The notes under the pieces are model-generated. The model did no database searches. It was given only the letters and a program-made list of their open reading frames with translations, and was not told the origin of the DNA. Below, one piece after another: positions 8,796 through 17,535 of a DNA stretch of 44,746 nucleotides. Each line of letters opens with the position of its first letter. The stretch's first letter is position 1. This DNA comes from Faeciplasma sp900553675 (GTDB taxonomy: Bacteria > Bacillota > Clostridia > Oscillospirales > Ruminococcaceae). The position numbers and the translations under genes are program-made. The stretch lies in contig CAUAFG010000021.1 in NCBI GenBank assembly GCA_958428235.1, positions 1 to 44,746 on the forward strand, read 5' to 3'.

Positions 8796-8832
8796 AAGTA
8801 AGGGAATCCACAAAGGGTTCCCTTACTTTTTT
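8796..8832. terminator. Bidirectional terminator between convergent genes
   Basis: AAGTAAGGGAATCC (8796-8809) pairs with GGGTTCCCTTACTT (8815-8828) and has T or A runs on either side. It sits between the lipoprotein gene (plus) and smpB (minus). Confidence 0.85.
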
Positions 8833-8837
8833 GTATA

Positions 8838-9308
8838 TTAGCGCCGTGCTATGTCCTTCATAGCCCGCTCGATATCCCTCTGCGACTGGCGCTTTGCCAT
8901 ATCGTCGCGCTTGTCGTAGAGCTTTTTACCCTTGCACAGCCCCAGCTCCATCTTAACCCGCGAGCCCTTGAAGTACAGCTTAAGCGGCACAAGTGTAAGC
9001 CCCTCCTGCCGCACCTTGTCGAAAAGGCGGCGGATTTCGGATTTGTGGATCAGCAGTCGGCGAACCCGACGCGGGTCGCGGTTGAAGATATTGCCCTTTT
9101 CGTATGGGCTTATGTGCATACCGTTTACAAAAATCTGACCGTCCTTTATCTCGCACCAGCTGTCTTTAAGGTTTACCCCACCGCAGCGGATGGATTTTAC
9201 CTCGGTGCCGATAAGCTCGATTCCTGCCTCCAGTGCTTCTATAACAAAATATTCATGCCGAGCCTGACGGTTTTCGGTGATGGTTTTATTTAAAGTCTTT
9301 TCGGGCAT
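8838..9308 (-). CDS. smpB: SsrA-binding protein SmpB
   Basis: SmpB binds tmRNA and is needed for trans-translation, the rescue of stalled ribosomes in the cytoplasm. The 156-residue protein has the usual family length. Visible landmarks are the N-terminal NRQARHEYF, the GIELIGTEVKSIR segment, the NPHREK-like region GNIFNRDPRR, and the basic C-terminal tail KRDDMAKRQSQRDIERAMK. ATG 9308 is preferred because GGAGGGG lies six bases before it; an in-frame TTG at 9323 would overlap that site. An intergenic 160-bp element (9377-9536) lies just upstream. No ssrA gene was seen in this window. Confidence 0.95.
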   Translation of the reverse strand: MPEKTLNKTITENRQARHEYFVIEALEAGIELIGTEVKSIRCGGVNLKDSWCEIKDGQIFVNGMHISPYEKGNIFNRDPRRVRRLLIHKSEIRRLFDKVRQEGLTLVPLKLYFKGSRVKMELGLCKGKKLYDKRDDMAKRQSQRDIERAMKDIARR

Positions 9309-9376
9309 GACAAACCCCTCCAATCGAAATAATCTACTATGATTATATACGATTGAGAGGGGATTGTCAATGTATT

Positions 9377-9536
9377 ATACTAATTCCCAATCAGTCTATA
9401 GTCAAATCCTCCGCTAAAATAAGCCCACTCTGCGTCAAGCAACCTTGCAATACAGCAAGTATTACTGCGGTCGCTTTCCTTGATTGGTCTTATTTTATCT
9501 GTCGGCTTTGGCTACAGTCTGATTGGGAATTAGTAT
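9377..9536. mobile_element. 160-bp MITE-like element, copy 1
   Basis: It is bounded by ATACTAATTCCCAATCA and its complement TGATTGGGAATTAGTAT. Inside are AAAATAAG/CTTATTTT and CTTGC/GCAAG pairs, so the whole element can fold. It has no coding capacity. It is about 90 percent or more identical by eye to the copies at 9909, 31313 and 34958. Target duplications are not clear. Confidence 0.8.
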
Positions 9537-9602
9537 AAATGCTACGGATATGGAGGGAAGCAGTCTCAATATGTCGTTTGCCGCCGAGCCTGCTTTTGCC
9601 TG

Positions 9603-9893
9603 TCAATGATTGCGGCAGGATTCGTTCCGTCTGCTTTCAGACGGCTGAGCGGAGTTATAGCTTTTCGCGTATGCGTTAGCAAAGATACGCGCGCTTTCCA
9701 CAAGCTCGCCAAAGCCGTAAACAAGGCAGGAAAGAATCCATGTTAAAATAATACCAAATATCAGCGAAAATATGCCAAACGGAAGGCTGACTTTCATAAG
9801 AACAACGACAAAAGCCCCGAATGAGCCGAAAACGCCCAGAATCATAAGCACCTTTGCGGCGAGCTTTATCTTTGTCACTATATTCTCAAACAA
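9603..9893 (-). CDS. Small hypothetical membrane protein with two helices
   Basis: This 96-residue protein starts at a TTG (9893) preceded by AGGGGGG, which I take as the ribosome binding site. Two membrane helices are clear at about residues 14-34 and 39-60, joined by a short loop, with a conserved-looking segment after the second (YGFGELVESARIFA). Small proteins of this type are common in Clostridia; no function is known to me. It stands alone between two copies of the 160-bp element, which may have separated it from former neighbours. Confidence 0.6.
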   Translation of the reverse strand: MFENIVTKIKLAAKVLMILGVFGSFGAFVVVLMKVSLPFGIFSLIFGIILTWILSCLVYGFGELVESARIFANAYAKSYNSAQPSESRRNESCRNH

Positions 9894-9908
9894 CGAAAAT
9901 CCCCCCTG

Positions 9909-10068
9909 ATACTAATTCCCAATCACCCTATAGCCACATCCTCCGCTAAAATAAGCCCACTCGTCGTCAAGCTCCCTTGCAATACAGCAAGTATTACTGC
10001 GGTCGCTTTCCTTGATTGGTCTTATTTTATCTGTCGGCTTTGTCTACAGGCTGATTGAGAATTAGTAT
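9909..10068. mobile_element. 160-bp MITE-like element, copy 2
   Basis: Same orientation, length and ends as copy 1 (one end reads TGATTGAGAATTAGTAT). It lies immediately upstream of the small membrane protein gene and 373 bp from copy 1. Confidence 0.8.
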
Positions 10069-10179
10069 GAAATTGGCATATCATTAATGAATACATTTTG
10101 ATATCATATTATATCATATTATTGAAGCATATGTCAATATATAATTATATTATATTTTGAATACGGAGTGATATATATT

Positions 10180-10368
10180 ATGAATGTCAAAGACGAGCCA
10201 TTGAAGATCAGACGCAGGGGAGAGGACGGCTACAGACTTATAAGCGTCCGCCTGAAGGAAAGCGTGCTTGAAAAAATAGACGATATCGCTTCTCAGACAA
10301 ACCGTTCGCGCAACGAGCTTATCAATCTGATTCTGGAGTACGGTGCAGACAACATTATAATCGAATAG
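10180..10368 (+). CDS. Ribbon-helix-helix (Arc/CopG-like) protein
   Basis: A 62-residue protein with the ribbon-helix-helix pattern: a short strand (YRLISVRL), a helix (KESVLEKIDDIASQT), a turn with NRSRNE, and a second helix (LINLILEYGADN). Proteins with this fold bind DNA as dimers through the paired strand. ATG 10180 is chosen because CGGAGTG lies about nine bases upstream. The upstream DNA (10080-10160) is strikingly AT-rich. No toxin partner is adjacent, so it is probably a stand-alone regulator; targets are unknown. Confidence 0.7.
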   Translation: MNVKDEPLKIRRRGEDGYRLISVRLKESVLEKIDDIASQTNRSRNELINLILEYGADNIIIE

Positions 10369-10402
10369 GCATTGTGGAAAGAATCAAACTCTCTTTTTAA
10401 TT

Positions 10403-10450
10403 GAAGCAGCGCCGGTCGGAAGCGATATAAAACTCCGGTCGGCGCGGTTT
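10403..10450. terminator. Possible terminator between convergent genes
   Basis: GCGCCGGTCGGA pairs fully (two G-U pairs) with TCCGGTCGGCGC. No strong T run follows on either strand, so function is uncertain. Confidence 0.4.
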
Positions 10451-10460
10451 ATGCCATACG

Positions 10461-11129
10461 CTATTGGCAGGCGATATAAACGTCCATACTGTCGCCGTCT
10501 GTCTCAAAGCAGGGGATAACGTCTTTCCACTTCTGCTCAAGACCGTTTAATCTCATAAATTCCCCCAGCGTTTTGTAGGCGTTAGGAATCACAACAAAGG
10601 GGCTGTCAAACGGTCGCTCGATGTGTATTGCGGCGTACTTCTGGTCTTTTTGCTCGAACACTTCCAGATCGGGCGGAGTGAAGCCATTTGGAAGCACCCA
10701 TGCCGCCGCGTAGCCGTGCATGTTGTACACGTTTATCTGCTCCTGAGACAGGAAGGGAAAATCCCAGCCGATAACGTGGGGATTATCCACGCCGCAGTCG
10801 CGGGCTATACTGAATATCCTGTTGATAGCGTCGGTCTCTGGGTCGGTGCTTATAACTGCGTATTTAACGTACCGAAAAGCCGGAACGATTTCCACGCGAA
10901 GGTTGGAATAGGCTTCGTCGCAGGCGCCTAACTCCTCGCGGAAGAGATTGTCAAGAGAGCAGCTGAACAGCTGGCACAGCTCTATTGCCTTGTCGATGTC
11001 CGGCTGAGCGGAATCAAGCTCCCACTTTGAAACCGTCTGGCGGCTGACATTAAGCTTTTCCGCCAAAGCCTCTTGTGTCATGTTGCCGCTTAGGCGGCGC
11101 AAATATTGCAGATTCTTGCCAAAACTCAT
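10461..11129 (-). CDS. XRE regulator with GyrI-like effector-binding domain
   Basis: A 222-residue regulator. Residues about 6-62 form an XRE helix-turn-helix (MTQEALAEKLNVSRQTVSKWELD). Residues about 75-220 look like a GyrI/AraC-type small-molecule-binding domain, with strands such as RVEIVPAFRYVKYAVIS and KYAAIHIERP and the loop FVVIPNAYKTLGEFM. Its role would be ligand-responsive transcription control. It lies just downstream of, and on the same strand as, the ABC/LytTR operon, but 160 bp away. ATG 11129 follows GAAAGGAAG. Targets are not visible. Confidence 0.8.
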   Translation of the reverse strand: MSFGKNLQYLRRLSGNMTQEALAEKLNVSRQTVSKWELDSAQPDIDKAIELCQLFSCSLDNLFREELGACDEAYSNLRVEIVPAFRYVKYAVISTDPETDAINRIFSIARDCGVDNPHVIGWDFPFLSQEQINVYNMHGYAAAWVLPNGFTPPDLEVFEQKDQKYAAIHIERPFDSPFVVIPNAYKTLGEFMRLNGLEQKWKDVIPCFETDGDSMDVYIACQ

Positions 11130-11288
11130 ATTAATACTTCCTTTCAGATAGATTATAGCATAAATATATCATACCGTAAATGTGGCTTCAACCAATCTGC
11201 AAGGGCACTTTTTCTTTCAAGCGCAACCCTAAGTTGCAAGCAAAGCCGGAGTCGTTTTATCGGACTCCGGCTTTGCTGTTGTAGACAA

Positions 11289-11741
11289 TCATTCCCCACT
11301 CTTTTTGTAATCCTTAAGCTTGCGATTCATTTTATCCGCAGTTTTTATGTCCCTCAAGTAGTTGAAATAGAAGGTGAAAGCGTATATTATGGCTGATGTA
11401 AGCAACATCAAAAAGACTCCACTGACCGAAAGACCGTACCATCCGAAAAAGTACCCGCATACCAGCACGACCGTATTTATATAGATATAATGCAGGGCAA
11501 TTCTTATTCTTGCCTGCCTGTTTGTAGGCTCGCTGCGGCTGCTCATGGCGATTTCTGTTCCCAAGGCGCATAAAAATCCCAGAAGAGGTATCTGCCAAAG
11601 GGTGATATAGGGTATTTCCGCCGAAGCTATCGGCTCTCCCTCGGACAAAAACGTTGCAAAACACCACACCGCGCAGGCTAAAAGCGTGCCGAAGCTGATA
11701 AATGTTGTAAGCTCGACTATTCTTATAATGTGTTTTTTCAT
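11289..11741 (-). CDS. DUF3021 family membrane protein
   Basis: A 150-residue protein with four predicted membrane helices at about residues 8-28, 45-62, 84-100 and 106-128, and a basic cytoplasmic tail (DKMNRKLKDYKKSGE). DUF3021 proteins are typically encoded beside LytTR regulators, exactly as here: the start codon is 11 bases past the LytTR stop. The known association suggests a membrane partner that controls the LytTR protein, but the mechanism is inferred. It is the last gene of the four-gene operon (ATPase, permease, LytTR, DUF3021). Confidence 0.8.
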   Translation of the reverse strand: MKKHIIRIVELTTFISFGTLLACAVWCFATFLSEGEPIASAEIPYITLWQIPLLGFLCALGTEIAMSSRSEPTNRQARIRIALHYIYINTVVLVCGYFFGWYGLSVSGVFLMLLTSAIIYAFTFYFNYLRDIKTADKMNRKLKDYKKSGE

Positions 11742-11752
11742 ACAGCTACCCC

Positions 11753-12193
11753 CTAAATTCCCAGATGCTTTTTGAGATTCTGCACGTATTGCCGCGATAT
11801 TACCGCCTTTTCGCCGTTTAAAATGATTGCTTCAAACCGCCCGCCGATTGTCGGCATGAATCGCTCCACCTTGGAAATGTTGAGTATCATGGATTTGGAT
11901 ATCCTTATAAAATCCGTCCCCGCAAAACGTTCCTCAAGTTCGTAAAGCTTGTATTTCAGCTCGGAGACCTCGTGCTCACAGTAGGCAAACACCTTGTTGT
12001 CCACCGACTCAAAGTAGTATATGTCGTTAGGACTCAGCATACGTATCTGTCCTTGGGGACTGTACCCCGCCAGCTTTGAGCCGTCCGATTTCAGTGCCTG
12101 AATCAGTGACATAATCCGGTCGTCGATTCGGTCGGAACGGATGATTATTTCCTCCTCGCCGCCGGGTGGAGGGCTTTCTATTGTGATTTTCAT
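11753..12193 (-). CDS. LytTR-domain transcriptional regulator
   Basis: A 146-residue protein with a LytTR DNA-binding domain in the C-terminal 95 residues (LSPNDIYYFESVDNKVFAY, ELEERFAGTDFIRISKSMI, LNISKVERFMP, ISRQYVQNLKKHLGI). The N-terminal 45 residues lack a response-regulator receiver domain, so it is a stand-alone LytTR protein of the kind paired with membrane proteins. It is translationally close to the permease (3-bp gap) and to the DUF3021 gene (11-bp gap). Probably it regulates this transporter operon and perhaps others. Confidence 0.88.
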   Translation of the reverse strand: MKITIESPPPGGEEEIIIRSDRIDDRIMSLIQALKSDGSKLAGYSPQGQIRMLSPNDIYYFESVDNKVFAYCEHEVSELKYKLYELEERFAGTDFIRISKSMILNISKVERFMPTIGGRFEAIILNGEKAVISRQYVQNLKKHLGI

Positions 12194-12196
12194 GCC

Positions 12197-13093
12197 TTAT
12201 ACGCTCTTTCTTGATTTAATGATGTTGATAAGTACATATACCCCGATGAGAACGGCGACTGCCGCCGCAAGCCAGATATACTTTGCGCCCTGAGTGACCT
12301 CTGTCCCGAAGAAATAAAGCTTGCAATCCATAGCCTCCATTATGCCGCCGATAACCTCATCGGGGACGCCAAGCGCGCTCATTTCGTTAAGCACACCGCG
12401 CATGGCGTGGTTTCTTACAAGCGATGTTCCGTAGGTTCCGGGAAGAAAGCTTAAGACCTTTCTAAGCCCCTCGCCGAAGCTTGATATGGGCATATATGCC
12501 CCGCAGATAAAGCCGTAGCCCGCGCATACTATGGTGCTGACCACGCTCATCTGTCCCTCGGTTTTAATAAAGATGTTTATTATCGAGGACAAAGCGGTTC
12601 CGAAAAGCACTAAAAGCAGAATGTCTGCCAGCAAAAGCAGAATGTCCGCCGCCGACATATACCATCCCACCGACTTAACATACACAAGGCAGGCGGCAAG
12701 AGCTATAAGCAGCACCATAACGGTCGAAATCGCCGTTGCGGTGTAGTAGCTGATGGAAAGGGTGGAGCTTTTAACCGGTGCACACCCGAAATCGCTCCGC
12801 GCACCTGTTACCTTGTCCTGAACGCATAGCATATTCGAGCAGAAGGCAACGGTAATGCAGGAAACCGCAATAAGCGATGACAAAAGCTGCCCCGCAACAG
12901 TCGCGTCGATTACGTTTTCCGGCAGCGAAAAGCCCTGCGGCATTGCCTCTGTAAAGCTGTCCCTGAACACTCCGCCAAGGAAGGTTGCATATAAAACAAG
13001 CAGTATGAGCGGGCTTATCATCGAGGAAAAAACCATGCCCTTATCCGAAAAGTACATCTTTATGTTTCTTATTATAAGCGATTTTGTTTTCAT
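12197..13093 (-). CDS. ABC-2 type transporter permease
   Basis: A 298-residue integral membrane protein with six predicted helices, in the arrangement typical of ABC-2 permeases: one helix near the N terminus (SSMISPLILLVLYATFLGGVF), four in the middle and one at the C terminus. The conserved middle loop region reads ICGAYMPISSFGEGLRKVLSFLPGTY, typical of the family. ATG 13093 is preferred (GGAAGGA lies about 10 bases before); TTG 13099 is an alternative. With the upstream ATPase it should form an exporter for a drug, lipid or peptide; the substrate cannot be told. Confidence 0.88.
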   Translation of the reverse strand: MKTKSLIIRNIKMYFSDKGMVFSSMISPLILLVLYATFLGGVFRDSFTEAMPQGFSLPENVIDATVAGQLLSSLIAVSCITVAFCSNMLCVQDKVTGARSDFGCAPVKSSTLSISYYTATAISTVMVLLIALAACLVYVKSVGWYMSAADILLLLADILLLVLFGTALSSIINIFIKTEGQMSVVSTIVCAGYGFICGAYMPISSFGEGLRKVLSFLPGTYGTSLVRNHAMRGVLNEMSALGVPDEVIGGIMEAMDCKLYFFGTEVTQGAKYIWLAAAVAVLIGVYVLINIIKSRKSV

Positions 13094-13114
13094 AATCAAG
13101 CCGTCCTTCCAAAT

Positions 13115-14017
13115 TTATTGCTGAGCCTTGTGACCGGTGACAGCCAAAAATACGTCGTCCATCCTGCCTTTGACAATTTCGTAATCGCAAAAGACCTCGG
13201 GATGGGAGACTATAAGCTGTGTGGCAGCGGAGGTGTTGTTTACCGCTATTCTGACATTTTCGCCGTCCCGCTCGTAGGGAACTTCAAGCACGCCTGCCGC
13301 CTCGTCGGTGCAGCCGTAAAGGGTGATAAAGTCGCCGGTGTAGCTGTTTTTTAGCTGGATGGGAGTGCCCTCGGCGGCAATTTTGCCGCTTTCTAAAATC
13401 ACAACGTAGTCGGCGGCAGCGGCTTCCTCCATGTAGTGGGTGGTAAGGAAAACAGTCATGCCCTCGTTTTTTCTGAGACTTTCAATCGCCGCCCATACCG
13501 CCTTTCTGGTTTGTGGGTCAAGACCGGTGGTGGGTTCGTCTAAAATAAGGATTTTTGGCTTGTGCAGAATCGCGCGTGCGATATCTATTCTGCGGCGCTG
13601 TCCACCCGAAAGCTTGCCTAACGGACGTTTAACAAGCTCTTTAAGCTCTAAAAGCGAATCAAGCTCGGAAATTCGCCGCTCAAACGCTTTTCCGCCGATT
13701 CCGTAAAGCGCGGCTCGGCATTTAAGATTGTCGATAACCGAAAGCTGCTTATCCAAAGCCGAGCCTTGAAATACTATTCCCAGCTCGCTTTTTATCTTGT
13801 TGAGGCTGTTGCTAAGGTTTTTGCCGTCCACGGTTATCTCACCGGAGTCGCGCTTAAGCTGCCCGCAGAGCATTGCTATTGTCGTGGATTTTCCCGCGCC
13901 GTTCACTCCCAAAAACGCAAACAGCTCGCCGCGCTTAACCTTAAAGCTAAGGTTGTTGACCGCCTTAACGCTTCCGAAGCTTTTGTACAGATGATTTATT
14001 TCGATGATGTTTTCCAT
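13115..14017 (-). CDS. ABC transporter ATP-binding protein
   Basis: A 300-residue ATPase with all motifs: Walker A GVNGAGKST, signature LSGGQRRRIDIARA, Walker B ILILDEPTTGLD, and the H-loop TTHYMEEA. The extra C-terminal ~80 residues match the DrrA/CcmA-like class that works with ABC-2 permeases. ATG 14017 is preferred over an upstream frame because AAAGGGGCGGG precedes it at a suitable distance. It is the first gene of the four-gene operon and is separated from the permease by 21 bp. It powers export of an unidentified substrate. Confidence 0.93.
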   Translation of the reverse strand: MENIIEINHLYKSFGSVKAVNNLSFKVKRGELFAFLGVNGAGKSTTIAMLCGQLKRDSGEITVDGKNLSNSLNKIKSELGIVFQGSALDKQLSVIDNLKCRAALYGIGGKAFERRISELDSLLELKELVKRPLGKLSGGQRRRIDIARAILHKPKILILDEPTTGLDPQTRKAVWAAIESLRKNEGMTVFLTTHYMEEAAAADYVVILESGKIAAEGTPIQLKNSYTGDFITLYGCTDEAAGVLEVPYERDGENVRIAVNNTSAATQLIVSHPEVFCDYEIVKGRMDDVFLAVTGHKAQQ

Positions 14018-14154
14018 CACACCCGCCCCTTTCGTTTCATTGAGTAAAGTATACAGCCGCAGAGAAAGCCAAGTCAATCGAAAAACGGTAAGACGGCTGT
14101 TTCAGGTGGTAAGATGAAAAGATTGGGGCGTGAGCCGCAGACCGCTATTTGTTC

Positions 14155-14183
14155 TTGCATTTTTACTGAGATTGTGTTATAAT
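14155..14183 (+). promoter_or_regulatory. Promoter for darA-holB cluster
   Basis: TTGCAT (14155-14160), a 17-base spacer, then TATAAT (14178-14183). It lies 53 bases before the darA start. Confidence 0.7.
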
Positions 14184-14235
14184 ATCAATAGTAAAGTGCC
14201 AATAGTGTTTCCAAACAGCAGAAAGGGTGTTATTT

Positions 14236-14553
14236 ATGAAACTTATTATAGCGATTATTAATGACGACGATTTCAGAGGCGTTTCCGAGGCTCTTATCAA
14301 GGCGGAATTTCAGTCAACAAGGCTGTCATCAACCGGAAGCTTTTTGAAAGCCGGAAATTCCACCCTTCTTATCTGCGTTGAGGATGAGCGGCTGAACGAA
14401 TGTATCGATATCATCCGCGGACACTGCAAAAAGCGCAGACAGATGGTGGCTTCTCCTTCGCTCCACGGCTCGTTTGCCGCATATCCGGTTGAAATAACCA
14501 TAGGCGGTGCGACTGTATTCGTCACCGACGTTGAACGGTTTGAAAAGTTCTGA
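14236..14553 (+). CDS. darA: Cyclic-di-AMP receptor DarA/PstA (YaaQ family)
   Basis: This 105-residue PII-like protein matches the YaaQ/PstA family: MKLIIAIINDDDFRGVSEAL at the start, the T-loop region KAEFQSTRLSSTGSFLKAGN, and GGATVFVTDVERFEKF at the end. Family members bind the second messenger cyclic di-AMP as trimers; the downstream partner is unknown. ATG 14236 follows AAAGGGTG. The gene is four bases from holB, as in other Firmicutes where yaaQ, holB and ricT cluster. A consensus promoter lies just upstream. Confidence 0.93.
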   Translation: MKLIIAIINDDDFRGVSEALIKAEFQSTRLSSTGSFLKAGNSTLLICVEDERLNECIDIIRGHCKKRRQMVASPSLHGSFAAYPVEITIGGATVFVTDVERFEKF

Positions 14554-14557
14554 TAAT

Positions 14558-15517
14558 ATGAAGCTTTATTCCAAGGACAGCGCCGCCTCCTTAGTGGCTT
14601 CGATGGTGAAGCGGGATAAAATCTGCCGCTCGCTTATCTTAGTCGGCGACAGGGGAGTGGGAAAGCGCACGCTTGCCCAATATATCGCAATGCAGCTTTT
14701 ATGCGACAGGCAGGACGGCGTTCCCTGCGGCGAGTGCAAAAGCTGCCGAATGGCGCAAAAGAACGCGCACCCCGATATAATCTGGGTGTCTCCTAGCGGA
14801 AAATCCGAAAATTTCAAGGTAGACGATCTGCGCCCGATAGTATCCGATGTCAGCGTTGCTCCTAATGAGGGGCGGCTGAAAATTTATATTATCCCGGGGA
14901 TAGATAAAGCCCTTGCAGCTGCGCAGAATATTCTTTTAAAGGTCTTTGAAGAGCCGCCCGCACACGTTGCCTTTATCATGACCGCCGAGGAAAAGGATAA
15001 GGTGCTTGAAACCATCCGCTCCCGCGCGATAGCGATAAACGTGCCGTTGGCATCGGAAAATGACTGCATAAAAGCTCTTGGAGATGTGGGAATATCTCAG
15101 GAAAAGGCTGAGCTTGCCTATGCCGTCTGCGGCGGGAATATAGGCAGGTGCATAGAATACGCCTCGTCCGAAGGCGACGAAGCCATAGCGCGGGTGAAGT
15201 CTGCGGCTCAGGCTCTTGCCAAAGCCGACGAATACGCCCTCGGCATAAGCCTTTACGAGCAGGACAGAGAATCGGCACAAAAGCTGATAAGGCAGGTATC
15301 CGCCCTTATCCGCGACGCCTGCCTGATAAAGCAGGGAGTTAAGCCGGAATCCTGCTTTGCAAAAGAAGCGGAGACTGTTGCGGGGCAGGTGCGCCTTAGC
15401 GGGCTTGTCGCCATGTACGACTGTGCAAGGGAAGCTTTGGCAAAGCTTTCGGGCAACTGCTCGGTGCCGCTGACCTGTCAGGATTTTGCCGCAAGGCTGG
15501 CGGGGCTGAGCGTATAA
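14558..15517 (+). CDS. holB: DNA polymerase III delta-prime subunit
   Basis: A 319-residue clamp-loader subunit of replication. Visible features are a Walker-A-like loop GDRGVGKRTL (about residue 30), zinc-binding cysteines (CDRQDGVPCGECKSC), the helix AAQNILLKVFEEPPAHVAF, and the sensor-like TIRSRAIAI. The clamp loader opens the beta clamp and places it on primed DNA. The start at 14558 lies four bases past darA and has no strong ribosome binding site, so translational coupling is likely. Position between darA and ricT supports the assignment. Confidence 0.92.
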   Translation: MKLYSKDSAASLVASMVKRDKICRSLILVGDRGVGKRTLAQYIAMQLLCDRQDGVPCGECKSCRMAQKNAHPDIIWVSPSGKSENFKVDDLRPIVSDVSVAPNEGRLKIYIIPGIDKALAAAQNILLKVFEEPPAHVAFIMTAEEKDKVLETIRSRAIAINVPLASENDCIKALGDVGISQEKAELAYAVCGGNIGRCIEYASSEGDEAIARVKSAAQALAKADEYALGISLYEQDRESAQKLIRQVSALIRDACLIKQGVKPESCFAKEAETVAGQVRLSGLVAMYDCAREALAKLSGNCSVPLTCQDFAARLAGLSV

Positions 15518-15562
15518 TCACCTCCATGGTGGCTGTCAATATTAGAGGAGGAAAATGAAAAT

Positions 15563-16537
15563 ATGGATTTACCAGAGCTTAAGCTTCCGGAAAGTAATCT
15601 ATCCCGTAACTTTTTAGACGCATCAAAGGCAACGCTTGCAAACAAGGTAGACGAATATATCAAGACAAATGTAGATAATAGTAATATCAATTATAGTACT
15701 TGTTTCAGCGATTCTGAAAAAGTAAAAAAAGATACAATGTGCCAAGAGATAAATAAGGTCTACAGCGATCACCGCAGAAACATTGCCGAGCTGATGCATC
15801 AGCATATAATAAGCAGCGGAGGGGTGGCAGACTCCTACCCGACCCCATATAGTATGCAGATATATAGTTTTAGCGGATATGAGGACTTTGACACGAAACA
15901 CAGCTTCAGCTATTTCACGGACGACTACATTGTCGGAGAAAAAGGACTCAAGCACAAAACGGATGGTTTGGTGTACAGAAACGGCTATGAGTTTCCCGGC
16001 ACCAAGGAATATAACGAGCTTATGGAAAAGGAAAAGGCGCTCGACAAAGTGATAGATAGAAGCAGAAAGGGCGGCAGCAAGCCTCTTGAAATACTTGCCG
16101 TTCTGGGATTTATATATCTGTTATATGGTCTTTTGGCTATTATTTTGGATGTATCATTCGGAATAGGCGAGGAGCAGATTTACAGCTTCGGGCATCGCGC
16201 TGAAGGCAGCGCATGGTTTATTTTGTACTTTATTTTGGAGATACCCTATTCTATCGCCGGATTGCTTCTCAGCCTTCCAAAGATAATCAGGGTAATATCA
16301 ACCATATTTGTCTGCGGAGTAATTCTTTTCGGAATGGCATATTGCGCTATCGGCTATAAAATCGAAAGCAGCTTTAATAAGGGATACAAGAGCGCTAAGA
16401 AGACAAAAAAGAAGCTTTTACAGTCCTCTGAATATGCAAGAATAGTCAAAGAAAACAACGAGCAAAAGCAGGCAAACGAACAGCTTGCTGAGCAGTGGCA
16501 CCAAGCGTGGTTCAGGTGGTACAAGGAATGCGTATGA
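15563..16537 (+). CDS. Unknown membrane protein between holB and ricT
   Basis: A 324-residue protein of unknown function. ATG 15563 is 11 bases past GAGGAGG. Residues 1-165 are polar and soluble. Three membrane segments follow: about 178-200 (AVLGFIYLLYGLLAIILDV), 217-240 (AWFILYFILEIPYSIAGLLL), and 245-270 (ISTIFVCGVILFGMAYCAIG). The tail (about 275-324) is basic and helical (KGYKSAKKTKKKL) and ends WHQAWFRWYKECV. It interrupts the otherwise conserved darA-holB-ricT order. Base composition is more AT-rich in the first 200 codons than in its neighbours. It may be a recent insertion or lineage-specific gene. Confidence 0.65.
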   Translation: MDLPELKLPESNLSRNFLDASKATLANKVDEYIKTNVDNSNINYSTCFSDSEKVKKDTMCQEINKVYSDHRRNIAELMHQHIISSGGVADSYPTPYSMQIYSFSGYEDFDTKHSFSYFTDDYIVGEKGLKHKTDGLVYRNGYEFPGTKEYNELMEKEKALDKVIDRSRKGGSKPLEILAVLGFIYLLYGLLAIILDVSFGIGEEQIYSFGHRAEGSAWFILYFILEIPYSIAGLLLSLPKIIRVISTIFVCGVILFGMAYCAIGYKIESSFNKGYKSAKKTKKKLLQSSEYARIVKENNEQKQANEQLAEQWHQAWFRWYKECV

Positions 16538-16651
16538 GCGCGGGGAACAGGCTTCTGAAACAATATAGATGATATAAAAGTCGGAAAGCATTTGCATGGC
16601 AGGTGCGTTTTGCAGGCGTCTCACATAAAAAGAAAGGAAAAATCAAGGAAA

Positions 16652-17515
16652 ATGATAGAAATAATCGGAGTAAGATTTAAAAGCGTCGGAAAGGTTTACT
16701 ATTTCTCTCCGGGCGAATATAAGCTTGCCGCCGGCGACAAGGTAATCGTCGAGACTGCAAGAGGCGTTGAGTGCGGCGAGGTAGTTCTGGCAAACAAGAT
16801 GGTGCCTGAGGAGGAAGTTGTAAGTCCCCTAAAGCCTGTAATAAGGGTTGCCACCGAGGACGACTTTAAGCAGATAGAGAAAAACGTCGTTAAGGAAAAG
16901 GAAGCATTTGAAATCTGCGAGCGCAAAATTGCGCAGTACAAGCTGAACATGAACCTTGTGGAGGTTGAATGCACCTTCGACAATTCCAAGCTTTTATTTT
17001 ACTTCACATCTGACAACAGAGTTGACTTCCGCGAGCTTGTAAAGGATCTTGCATCCGTCTTCCACACAAGGATAGAGCTGCGGCAGATAGGCGTTAGGGA
17101 CGAGGCTAAAATGCTCGGCGGCTTGGGCGTGTGCGGCAGGGAATTCTGCTGTTCAAGCTTTTTGGGAGAGTTCCAGCCGGTGTCCATCAAGATGGCTAAG
17201 GAGCAGAGCCTATCTTTAAACCCCACCAAGATATCCGGCACCTGCGGCAGGCTTATGTGCTGCTTAAAATACGAGCAGGACGGCTATGAGTATCTTCTGT
17301 CGATAACCCCCAAGGTCGGCGCGTTGGTCGAGACACCCTCAGGCAAGGGTACCGTTACCGATGCTAACCTTATATCCGGCAAGCTCCACGTAAGACTCGC
17401 CGGAACCGACGGCGATGCTGTGTTCGACAGGGAGCAGGTAAAGCTTATCAAGGATTCGGTTATCAGGCTGAACCGCGACGAGATAAGTGCGCTGAAAGAG
17501 CTGGAGAAGAACTGA
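16652..17515 (+). CDS. ricT: PSP1-domain protein RicT (YaaT)
   Basis: A 287-residue PSP1 protein. In Bacillus, RicT (YaaT) works with RicA and RicF in RNA processing with RNase Y and influences sporulation and competence. The PSP1 core is clear: GDKVIVETARGVECGEV, NLVEVECTFDNSKLLFYF, VDFRELVKDLASVFHTRIEL, and the cysteine-rich GVCGREFCCSSFLGEF and GTCGRLMCCLKYE. The conserved cysteines are all present. ATG 16652 follows AAGGAA. The gene closes the darA-holB cluster. RicA and RicF genes are not in the window. Confidence 0.93.
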   Translation: MIEIIGVRFKSVGKVYYFSPGEYKLAAGDKVIVETARGVECGEVVLANKMVPEEEVVSPLKPVIRVATEDDFKQIEKNVVKEKEAFEICERKIAQYKLNMNLVEVECTFDNSKLLFYFTSDNRVDFRELVKDLASVFHTRIELRQIGVRDEAKMLGGLGVCGREFCCSSFLGEFQPVSIKMAKEQSLSLNPTKISGTCGRLMCCLKYEQDGYEYLLSITPKVGALVETPSGKGTVTDANLISGKLHVRLAGTDGDAVFDREQVKLIKDSVIRLNRDEISALKELEKN

Positions 17516-17535
17516 TGTGCGGTTATGCCGCGCAC

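Noticed and set aside
9377..10068. Interpretation of the paired 160-bp elements as a CRISPR array
   Set aside because: There are only two widely spaced copies here, with a gene between them and terminal inverted repeats rather than short regular repeats and spacers.
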